Assembly (NCBI GenBank): GCA_003600225.1
Contig: QZFT01000063.1
Location: forward strand, 1 to 45,625
DNA from: Pseudonocardiaceae bacterium YIM PH 21723
Lineage (GTDB): Bacteria; Actinomycetota; Actinomycetes; Mycobacteriales; Pseudonocardiaceae
DNA length: 45,625 nt
Direction of reading: 5' to 3'
Shown here: piece by piece, positions 34,116 to 42,234 of the stretch
How the letters are laid out: every line of letters starts with the position of its first letter
Numbering within the stretch: position 1 is the first letter of the stretch
Made by a program: the position numbers and the translations under genes
The notes under the pieces: generated by a model
Told to the model about the DNA's origin: nothing
Seen by the model: the letters and a program-made list of their open reading frames with translations, nothing else
Databases searched by the model: none

Positions 34116-34889
34116 CTAGGAGTTGTTGAACTTGGCGGGGCGCTTCTCGATGAAGGCGGCCATGCCTTCCTTCTGGTCATCGGTGGCGAAGGTGGAGTGG
34201 AACACCCGGCGCTCGAAGAGCACGCCCTCGGCGAGGGTGGCCTCGAAGGACCGGTTGACCGCCTCCTTGGCCATGATGACCACGGGGGTGGAGTAGCCGG
34301 CGATGGTGGCGGCGGTCTTCAGCGCGTCCTCGACCAGGTCGTCCACCGGGACGATGCGCGAGACCAGGCCCGCTCGCTCGGCCTCCTCGGCGTCCATCAT
34401 CCGGCCGGTGAGGATCAGCTCCATGGCCTTGGCCTTGCCCACCGCGCGGGTCAGCCGCTGCGAGCCGCCGATGCCCGGGATGACACCCAGCTTGATCTCC
34501 GGCTGGCCGAACTTGGCGTTGTCCGCGGCGATGATGAAGTCGGCGATCATCGCCAGCTCACAGCCGCCGCCCAGCGCGTAGCCGGCCACTGCGGCGATGA
34601 CCGGCTTACGCACCTTGGTCAGCGCGTCCCAGCCGGCGAACAGGTCCTCGGCGTAGACCTCGGTGAAGGACTTACTGGACATCTCCTTGATGTCCGCGCC
34701 CGCGGCGAACGCCTTGGCCGAGCCGGTGAGCACGATCGCGCCGATCTCCTTGTCGGCGTCGAGCTCCTGCGCTGCGGCCACGACCTCGGCCATCACCTGC
34801 AGGTTCAGCGCGTTCAGCGCCTTCGGCCGGTTCAGCGTGATCAGGCCGACGCCCTCTTTACGCTCGACAAGGATGGTTTCGAAACTCAC
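34116..34889 (-). CDS. Enoyl-CoA hydratase
   Basis: 257-aa crotonase. Both catalytic glutamates are present in their usual settings, [14 protein letters not shown] and [16 protein letters not shown]; the oxyanion segment is [11 protein letters not shown]. In the valine pathway it would hydrate methacrylyl-CoA to 3-hydroxyisobutyryl-CoA; members are also broad short-chain hydratases. GTG 34889 overlaps the mmsB stop (GTGA). Last gene of the operon. Confidence 0.95.
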   Translation of the reverse strand: MSFETILVERKEGVGLITLNRPKALNALNLQVMAEVVAAAQELDADKEIGAIVLTGSAKAFAAGADIKEMSSKSFTEVYAEDLFAGWDALTKVRKPVIAAVAGYALGGGCELAMIADFIIAADNAKFGQPEIKLGVIPGIGGSQRLTRAVGKAKAMELILTGRMMDAEEAERAGLVSRIVPVDDLVEDALKTAATIAGYSTPVVIMAKEAVNRSFEATLAEGVLFERRVFHSTFATDDQKEGMAAFIEKRPAKFNNS

Positions 34890-35770
34890 TTACTACGCTC
34901 CCGGATGTCGTTGATGATCGCGGAGAAGTCGAGTCCGCTGCCGCCGTTCTCGCTGAACCGGCGATACAGCTCGGCGGCCTGCTTGCCCAGCTCGGTGTAC
35001 ACGGCATTCGCCTCGGCGGCGTTCTTCGCCAGGTCCAGGTCCTTCAGCATCAGCGGCACGGCGAAGCCCGGCTGATAGTCGCGGTTGGCCGGGCTGGCCG
35101 GCACGACCTCGGGCACCGGCGCGTAGGTGGTCACCGACCAGGACTGACCGCTGGACACCGCCATCACGTCGAACAGCGCCCGGTGGGTCAGGCCCAGCTT
35201 CTCGCCGAGCACGAACGCCTCGCAGGTGCCGATCATGGTGATGCCGAGCAGCATGTTGTTGCAGATCTTCGCGGCCTGACCGGCACCCGCCTGTCCACAG
35301 TGGATGACCTTGCCACCCATGATGTCCAGGACCGGCTTAGCCCGCTCGAAGTCGGCATCGCCGCCGCCGACCATAAAGGTCAGCGTGCCTGCGGCAGCAC
35401 CGCCGACGCCACCGGAGACCGGTGCGTCCAGCGCCGGGAAGCCCGCGGTCGCCGCGGCCTCGGCGGCCTGCCGCGCGTCGGCCACGTCGATGGTGGAGGA
35501 GTCGATGAACAACGCGTCGGCCTTGGCGGCAGCCAGCAGATCGGCGTACAGGCCGAGTACGTGCTTGCCACTGGGCAGCATGGTGATCACGAACTCGGCG
35601 TCCCGCACCGCGGCCGCCGCGCTGTCCGCCACGGTCACCCCGGCGGCGGTCGCCGCCTCAAGAGCCGCGGGCACGAGGTCGAACCCGTGCACCTCATGTC
35701 CCGCTGTGACCAGGTTGGCCGCCATCGGCCCACCCATGTTGCCAAGCCCGATAAAGCCGATCACTGCCAT
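34886..35770 (-). CDS. mmsB: 3-Hydroxyisobutyrate dehydrogenase
   Basis: 294-aa NAD(P)-dependent beta-hydroxyacid dehydrogenase oxidising 3-hydroxyisobutyrate to methylmalonate semialdehyde. N-terminal Rossmann motif [16 protein letters not shown], substrate motif [16 protein letters not shown] (about 117-132), and catalytic-lysine helix [13 protein letters not shown] (about 165-177). Length and motifs match the family. It lies 15 bp downstream of the hydrolase gene and overlaps the hydratase by 4 bp. Confidence 0.95.
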   Translation of the reverse strand: MAVIGFIGLGNMGGPMAANLVTAGHEVHGFDLVPAALEAATAAGVTVADSAAAAVRDAEFVITMLPSGKHVLGLYADLLAAAKADALFIDSSTIDVADARQAAEAAATAGFPALDAPVSGGVGGAAAGTLTFMVGGGDADFERAKPVLDIMGGKVIHCGQAGAGQAAKICNNMLLGITMIGTCEAFVLGEKLGLTHRALFDVMAVSSGQSWSVTTYAPVPEVVPASPANRDYQPGFAVPLMLKDLDLAKNAAEANAVYTELGKQAAELYRRFSENGGSGLDFSAIINDIRERSK

Positions 35771-35785
35771 AGTGACTACTCCTCT

Positions 35786-36817
35786 TTAGCTGAGACAGAG
35801 GTCGAACGCGGCATTGGGGTGGAAGGCCTGCTCCACCGACTCGGCGGACACCTCGGCGAGGCTGCCCGGGTTCCACTGCGGATTGCGGTCCTTGTCGATC
35901 ACGGCCGCCCGGACGCCCTCGACGAAGTCCGGCTGGGAGAGCACGTAACCGGCCAGGCGGTACTCCAGGTTGAGTGCGCCCGCGAGGTCCAGGTCCTTGG
36001 AGGTGCGCAGCGCACGCAGCGTCAGCTTGAGGCTGGTCGGGCTCTTGGACTCGATCTCCTTGGCCGCCGTAGCCGCCTCCGGAACGCCACTGGCGTGCAG
36101 ATTCTGCAGAATCTGCTCGACGGTGTCCGCGGCGTAGGCCTGGTCGATCCACTCGGCGGCCTGGGTCAGCGTGCCGGCCGGCGGTTCCTCGGCGACCGAG
36201 GAGATGGCGGTGTCCACATCGCCGGTGCGCAGTGCCTCGATCAGGGCCGGGATCTTCTCGGACGGCACGTACACGTCGGCCAGCCCGGCGGCGATGGCGT
36301 CCGCCGCACCGAGCCGGGTGGTGGTCAGCGCGGCGTGCGTGCCGAGCTCACCCGGCGCGTGGGACAGCAGGTAGGTACCGCCGACGTCGGGCAGGAAGCC
36401 GATGCCCACCTCGGGCATGGCGATGCTGGTCCGCTCGGTGACCACGCGGTGGCTGCCGTGCGCGGAGACGCCGACGCCACCGCCCATCACCAGACCGTCC
36501 ATGATCGCCACGTACGGCTTGGCGTACCGGGAGATGCGCAGGTTGAGGTGGTATTCCTCGCCCCAGAAGCGGGCGGCGACGTCGTCGCCCGCCTTGGCCG
36601 AGTTGTACAACGCGCGAATGTCGCCGCCCGCACACAGCCCGCGTTCGCCCGCACCGTCCAGCAGCACGACCTCCACGAGCGGGTCGGACTCGAAGACGGA
36701 CAGGGCGGAGTCCATGGCTCGCACCATGTTCAACGTCAACGCGTTGATCGCCTTGGGCCGGTCCAGGGTGATGCGCCCGAGGGCACCATCGGTGGACACC
36801 AGCACGTCGTTGGGCAT
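35786..36817 (-). CDS. 3-Hydroxyisobutyryl-CoA hydrolase (enoyl-CoA hydratase/isomerase family)
   Basis: 343-aa crotonase-fold protein of the length of 3-hydroxyisobutyryl-CoA hydrolases, longer than hydratases. Signature segments: LDRPKAINALT, GLCAGGDIRALY, DGLVMGGGVGVS and MPEVGIGFLPDVGGTYLLS. It would release 3-hydroxyisobutyrate for MmsB. ATG 36817 overlaps the acyl-CoA dehydrogenase TGA by one base (TGATG); the in-frame TTG just before it is discarded. Confidence 0.93.
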   Translation of the reverse strand: MPNDVLVSTDGALGRITLDRPKAINALTLNMVRAMDSALSVFESDPLVEVVLLDGAGERGLCAGGDIRALYNSAKAGDDVAARFWGEEYHLNLRISRYAKPYVAIMDGLVMGGGVGVSAHGSHRVVTERTSIAMPEVGIGFLPDVGGTYLLSHAPGELGTHAALTTTRLGAADAIAAGLADVYVPSEKIPALIEALRTGDVDTAISSVAEEPPAGTLTQAAEWIDQAYAADTVEQILQNLHASGVPEAATAAKEIESKSPTSLKLTLRALRTSKDLDLAGALNLEYRLAGYVLSQPDFVEGVRAAVIDKDRNPQWNPGSLAEVSAESVEQAFHPNAAFDLCLS

Positions 36818-37962
36818 CAAGCAGCTCCGATCAATCCACGGGACACGATCAGCCGCATGATCTCGTTGGTGCCTTCCAGAATCTGGTGCACCCGCAAGTC
36901 GCGGACGATCTTCTCCAGGCCGTACTCGGCAAGGTAGCCGTAGCCCCCGTGTAACTGCAGTGCTTTGTTGGCCACCTCAAACCCGGTATCGGTGACGAAC
37001 CGCTTGGCCATCGCGCACAACTGGGTCGCCTGCGGGTCACCGGCGTCGAGCGCGGCGGCGGCTCGGCGCAGCAGCATCCGGGCGGCTTCCAGCTCAGTAC
37101 CCATATCGGCGATTTGGAAACGCAGGGCTTGGAATTCCTGCAGTTTCTGGCCGAAGACGCTCCGTTCGGACACGTAACGCAACGTCTTGTCCAGCGCCGA
37201 CTGCGCGCCACCCATCGAGCAGGCGGCGATGTTGATCCGGCCACCGTCCAGCCCGGCCATGGCGATCTTGAAACCCTGGCCTTCTTCACCCAGAAGGTTG
37301 GCCGCCGGTACCCGGGCGTCCTCGAAGATGACCTGGCGGGTGGGCTGCGCGTTCCAGCCCATCTTGTGCTCGTTCGGACCGAAGGACATGCCGACGGTGT
37401 CCTTGGGCACGATGAAGGCCGAGACGCCCCGGGCGCCGTCGCCGCCGGTCCGGGCCATCACCAGGTAGACGTCGGTGCTGCCCGCACCGGAGATGAACTG
37501 CTTGACCCCGTTCAGCACGTACTCGTCGCCGTCACGCACCGCGCTGGTGCGCAGGGCGGCCGCGTCCGAGCCCGCACCGGGCTCGGTCAGGGCGTAGCTG
37601 GCCAGCAGCTCGAACGAGGTGAGCCCGGGCAACCAGGCCTCCCGCTGCTGCTGCGAGGCGAACTTGTCGATGGTCGCGGCCACCATGTTGTGGATGGAGA
37701 TGTACGCCGCGATCGCCGGGCAGCCGGTGGACAGCGCCTCGAAGATCAGCACCGCGTCATGCCGGGACAGGTCGGTGCCGCCCACGTCCTCGCGGACGTA
37801 GAGCCCGCCCAGGCCGAGGGCGGCGGCCTTCTTGATCACGTCGACCGGGAAGTGCTTGCGCTGGTCCCAGTCCAGTGCGTTGGGCGCGAGTTCGTTGTCG
37901 GCGAAGTCCCGCGCCGCGGCCACCATCAACTTTTGGTCGTCGGTGAGCACAAAAGCGTTCAT
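36817..37962 (-). CDS. Acyl-CoA dehydrogenase, probable isobutyryl-CoA dehydrogenase
   Basis: 381-aa FAD enzyme. Landmarks: YALTEPGAGSDAAAL and the FISGAGSTDVYLVMART flavin region; FGQKLQEFQALRFQIADM; ALQLHGGYGYLAEYGLEKIVRD; and ILEGTNEIMRLIVSR near the C-terminus. Context in a valine operon points to isobutyryl-CoA as substrate, giving methacrylyl-CoA. Spaced 13 bp from mmsA and overlapping the hydrolase by one base. Confidence 0.94.
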   Translation of the reverse strand: MNAFVLTDDQKLMVAAARDFADNELAPNALDWDQRKHFPVDVIKKAAALGLGGLYVREDVGGTDLSRHDAVLIFEALSTGCPAIAAYISIHNMVAATIDKFASQQQREAWLPGLTSFELLASYALTEPGAGSDAAALRTSAVRDGDEYVLNGVKQFISGAGSTDVYLVMARTGGDGARGVSAFIVPKDTVGMSFGPNEHKMGWNAQPTRQVIFEDARVPAANLLGEEGQGFKIAMAGLDGGRINIAACSMGGAQSALDKTLRYVSERSVFGQKLQEFQALRFQIADMGTELEAARMLLRRAAAALDAGDPQATQLCAMAKRFVTDTGFEVANKALQLHGGYGYLAEYGLEKIVRDLRVHQILEGTNEIMRLIVSRGLIGAA

Positions 37963-37975
37963 GGCTATTGGTCGC

Positions 37976-39475
<1,500 letters not shown>

Positions 39476-39564
39476 TGCGGCCTACCTACTTCCTCTCGCG
39501 CACGGCAAATAAGACCGAGGATCAACCCGGCCAGAAACACAGCTGCGATCAATGGGGAACATAC

Positions 39565-39580
39565 AGTTGGACGTCCAACT
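39565..39580. promoter_or_regulatory. Palindromic operator candidate upstream of the valine operon
   Basis: AGTTGGACGTCCAACT is a perfect 16-bp palindrome 90 bp before the mmsA start. It resembles TetR-type operators. No regulator gene is adjacent in the window. Confidence 0.6.
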
Positions 39581-39624
39581 ATGTCGAGATCCGCCTGAGC
39601 GAGGTGCCCGGGGTCACACGTGCT

Positions 39625-39675
39625 CCGAAGTTGGCGATGTTCGGAGCGTCTTTTCCCGAACATCGCCAACTTCGG
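39625..39675. terminator. Perfect 20-bp hairpin downstream of ogt
   Basis: The arms 39625-39644 and 39656-39675 are exact reverse complements with an 11-base loop. It follows ogt on the minus strand and precedes the valine-operon promoter. The arm sequence is nearly that of the hairpin at 34054-34108. Confidence 0.8.
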
Positions 39676-39688
39676 GAGTCCGGCGCGC

Positions 39689-40186
39689 TCAGAGCAGGTC
39701 GAGATCGTCCAGACCGGGCGGCAACACGCCCTCCAGCACGAGTAATCGGCGCTTGGCCTCCAGGCCGGGGCCGAAGCCACCCATGCCATTGCTGGCCAGC
39801 ACCCGATGACAGGGCACCACGATGGGCACCGGGTTGCTCCCCATGATGGTGCCGACGACGCGCACCGCGTCCGGCCGGCCACACAACTGGGCCAGGCCCC
39901 CATAAGTGGTGGTCTCGCCGAACGGAACGGTCTCGTGGAGGGCACGCAGCACCTCGGCCCGGAAGCCGGTGATGGCACTCCAGTCGATGGGCAGGTCGAA
40001 CTCGGTGCGCCGGTGCTCGAAGTACTCGGTCAGTTGCCGGACGGCCAGCGCGGTGACGTCGGTATCGATCTCGGTGTCAGGGGCAGGCCCGATAGGCCAG
40101 GTGGCGAAGGCGATCTCCTGGACGCCACGCGCGCCGGCCCGGACCCGGAGTGGGCCCACTGGGCTGTTCAGCGTCGTTGCGGTCAC
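39689..40186 (-). CDS. ogt: Methylated-DNA-[protein]-cysteine S-methyltransferase
   Basis: 165-aa suicidal DNA repair protein that takes the methyl group from O6-methylguanine. Active-site C126 in PIVVPCHRVLAS, upstream TTTYGGLAQLCGRPDAVRVVGTIMGSNP. Small Ogt-type without an Ada domain. GTG... the frame starts at 40186 and overlaps nothing upstream except the GNAT stop by 4 bp (GTGA), so the two genes are co-translated. Confidence 0.95.
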   Translation of the reverse strand: MTATTLNSPVGPLRVRAGARGVQEIAFATWPIGPAPDTEIDTDVTALAVRQLTEYFEHRRTEFDLPIDWSAITGFRAEVLRALHETVPFGETTTYGGLAQLCGRPDAVRVVGTIMGSNPVPIVVPCHRVLASNGMGGFGPGLEAKRRLLVLEGVLPPGLDDLDLL

Positions 40187-40857
40187 GAGTCAGATGAAAC
40201 ACCAGACCCCTGACAAAACCACGCGAAGTGCTCCGACTGGTCGTCTACCAGCAACGACCACAGCTGGTGATCGGCGAGTTCGCCGCCGACGTGCATGTAG
40301 GACCGCATCACGCCCTCCAGCCGGAATCCGCTGCGCTCCAGCAGCCCGGCGGCCGGCCGGTTCCCCACGGCGACCGGGCCGGTGAGCCGGATCAGGCCGA
40401 GCTCCTCGAAGGCGTGCCGGACCAGCAGCCGGACGGCGAGCGTGCCCACCGAACCGGTCCGGAACGAGCTGCCGACCCAGCCGCCGATCTCGCCGGTGCC
40501 GTGCCGCCGATCCACCCGATCCAGGTGCACCTCGCCGGCCAGCCTGCCATCGGCCTCGATCACGAACGGCAGCGAGAAACCCCGGCGGGCGCTGCGCAAC
40601 AGCCGTCCACAGCGCTCCCGCCAGGCGTCATCGGTGATCCGCTGCTCCCAGGGCACGCCGTCGGTGGGCCACCAGGGCTCCAGCGAGTCCCGGTCGGCCC
40701 GCACCGTCTCCACCCAGCGCGCCGCGTCCCGGGACGTCGGTGGCCGGAGCAGCACCGACGTCCCATTCCCGGTCATCGATCTCAGTGTGACCGGCCATCC
40801 CGAGTGCTCGGGATGCAACCGGGCCCACAGCGCCCGACAGAGTCGTTGCACCCGCAT
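40183..40857 (-). CDS. GNAT-family N-acetyltransferase (RimJ-like)
   Basis: 224-aa acetyltransferase. A RimJ/RimL-type core is visible: VLLRPPTSRDAARWVETV, FVIEADGRLAGEVHLDRV, EIGGWVGSSFRTGSVGTLAVRLLVRHAFEELGLIRLTG, NRPAAGLLERSGFRLEGVMRSYMHVGG. The substrate may be a protein N-terminus or a small amine. AGAGG precedes ATG 40857 by about eight bases; that site lies inside a stem (see 40860-40903). The unusual 27-residue N-terminal extension before MTGNGTSVLLRP means a shorter start remains possible. Confidence 0.88.
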   Translation of the reverse strand: MRVQRLCRALWARLHPEHSGWPVTLRSMTGNGTSVLLRPPTSRDAARWVETVRADRDSLEPWWPTDGVPWEQRITDDAWRERCGRLLRSARRGFSLPFVIEADGRLAGEVHLDRVDRRHGTGEIGGWVGSSFRTGSVGTLAVRLLVRHAFEELGLIRLTGPVAVGNRPAAGLLERSGFRLEGVMRSYMHVGGELADHQLWSLLVDDQSEHFAWFCQGSGVSSDS

Positions 40858-40859
40858 TT

Positions 40860-40903
40860 GTCAACCTCTCGCGTCCGATTGCCGATCGGACAACGAGGTT
40901 GAC
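40860..40903. promoter_or_regulatory. Nested inverted repeats covering the ribosome site of the GNAT gene
   Basis: GTCAACCTC (40860-40868) pairs with GAGGTTGAC (40895-40903), and inside them GTCCGAT (40873-40879) pairs with ATCGGAC (40885-40891) around TGCCG. On the minus strand the GAGAGG ribosome site of the GNAT gene lies in the last arm. The structure may terminate the lipase transcript or mask translation of the acetyltransferase. Confidence 0.6.
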
Positions 40904-40918
40904 TGCGCAACAGTTTCG

Positions 40919-41803
40919 CTACTTGATGACGGCCAGGGTGCGCTTGGCCTGCCAGTCGGCGCCGAGCTGGTTGGGGTGGAACGGGACCACGATCAGCCGG
41001 GAGTCGCCGGGGTTGAGCGGGATGACACCCTCCACCCAGCGCACACCGGGTGCCTGGCAGGCGTCGTGCCCCTCGCTGCCGTGGTAGGTGTCCACCACGG
41101 TGACGCCCTTCTCCTGGGCGACGGTGCGTTCCATGGTGGCCAGCTCGGCCAGCTTGTCGTGCAACCAGAAGATGTCGACATCCCAGGCCGGGAGCTTCGG
41201 GTAGCACCCCTTGCCCTCGGGAACGCCGGCCATGTAGTCCACGATGAGGATCTTGGCCTTGGGTGAACGGGCCTTGATCTCGTCGATGGCGGCGGCCACC
41301 TTGACCTTGGCGTCCGCGATGTTCTGCGACATCTTGTCCACGCCACCCTGGATCCAGCGGGACTTGCAGGAGATGCCCAGTGGCGGCGGAGCCAGGTTCA
41401 GGCAGCCCGTCACCGCGGCGGCGAGCTCCGCGTCATTGCCGCCCATGCCCATGGTCACCAGGTCGGTGTTCTTGGTGAGCCGGTCGAACTGCGCAGGGTT
41501 CTGGCCGAGTAAAACGTTCTGCGGCTTGTAGAGGTGCTCGGTGGTGGCCGCGCCGCAGGTGGCGTCCTTGAAGACGGTGGGCTTGAGGGCCTTGGCCACC
41601 TGATGCGGGTAGTTGGACGCGCTCTGCGCGCAGCCGGCCGGAACGAACTCGGTGGTGATCCGGGTCAGCGTGGCATCGGCACTCCAGGAGTCGCCCAGAG
41701 CCACGTATTCGGAGTACTGCGGAGCCGCCTGGACGGGCGCGGCCGCAGCCATCGCCAGGACCAGAACGGATGAGGCGAACAGGGAACGCAGGGGCACCGA
41801 CAT
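40919..41803 (-). CDS. Secreted SGNH/GDSL hydrolase
   Basis: 294-aa secreted esterase/lipase. Signal peptide 1-~27 (PVQAA-P). Block I YVALGDSWSAD with S39 as nucleophile, block III MGMGGNDAEL with the Asn, and the C-terminal VPFHPNQLG with catalytic His (HPN in place of HPT). Six Cys could form three disulfides, as in actinobacterial secreted lipases (SCO-type GDSL). AGGAG six to eight bases before ATG 41803. Its promoter may be the module shared with the M4-M28 peptidase at 42055-42099. Confidence 0.93.
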   Translation of the reverse strand: MSVPLRSLFASSVLVLAMAAAAPVQAAPQYSEYVALGDSWSADATLTRITTEFVPAGCAQSASNYPHQVAKALKPTVFKDATCGAATTEHLYKPQNVLLGQNPAQFDRLTKNTDLVTMGMGGNDAELAAAVTGCLNLAPPPLGISCKSRWIQGGVDKMSQNIADAKVKVAAAIDEIKARSPKAKILIVDYMAGVPEGKGCYPKLPAWDVDIFWLHDKLAELATMERTVAQEKGVTVVDTYHGSEGHDACQAPGVRWVEGVIPLNPGDSRLIVVPFHPNQLGADWQAKRTLAVIK

Positions 41804-41847
41804 GCCGGTCTCCTATGGGGCTATAGGGCCACTATGACCTGCGTCGC

Positions 41848-41853
41848 ATAGTA
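41848..41853 (-). promoter_or_regulatory. Proximal -10 candidate for the SGNH hydrolase gene
   Basis: TACTAT on the minus strand, about 45 bases before the ATG, fits a -10 box and would give a short leader. It is an alternative or addition to the distal module at 42055-42099; no clear -35 box. Confidence 0.35.
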
Positions 41854-41921
41854 GCCAGAACCGGCCAGTTCTGAAAAGAATTCACATTCCACGTTTAAGT
41901 ACAGAGCGTGAATAGGAAGGA

Positions 41922-41958
41922 GCTCCGGGCGGCCATGCAGGGGGTAGCCGCCCGGAGC
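41922..41958. terminator. Perfect 12-bp GC-rich hairpin in the lipase leader region
   Basis: GCTCCGGGCGGC (41922-41933) pairs with GCCGCCCGGAGC (41947-41958). On the minus strand it is followed by a pyrimidine-rich stretch (TCCTTCCTATTC). It lies in the 431-bp gap 41804-42234 and could terminate the peptidase transcript or act as an attenuator. Confidence 0.5.
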
Positions 41959-42054
41959 CCCGGGTGGAACCGGCGCCCGCCGCGACTTCGGACCGTGAAC
42001 ACCAGCCCTGCCCCGACCGGCGCCAGGATCAGCAGGGAACGCCGTCTCGGACTA

Positions 42055-42099
42055 AAGCTAGGTTGCGGAGCGGCAAACCGAATCAGGGAAAACCCTCGC
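42055..42099 (-). promoter_or_regulatory. Shared promoter module, copy upstream of the SGNH hydrolase
   Basis: On the minus strand, GAGGGTTTTCCC followed by a base and GATTCGG (42098-42078) precedes TAGCTT (42060-42055) by exactly 17 bases. The same arrangement lies upstream of the M4-M28 peptidase gene. TAGCTT fits a -10 box. Confidence 0.6.
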
Positions 42100-42234
42100 T
42101 GTTTAACCCACTCTGACGATCACCTCTCCACCGAGTGGCGGTAAGGCCGAATACGCTGCGGAAACAACGGCGGACAAAGAACCGCCGCGGGCGAAATTCA
42201 CCCGCGGCGGTCCCTGTTCAACCGAATTGATTGT

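Noticed and set aside
41804-42234. Possible c-di-AMP type riboswitch and a 78-codon plus-strand frame at 41908-42144
   Set aside because: The conserved aptamer segments could not be matched, and the frame lacks a ribosome site and sensible composition; only a hairpin and promoter module are supported.
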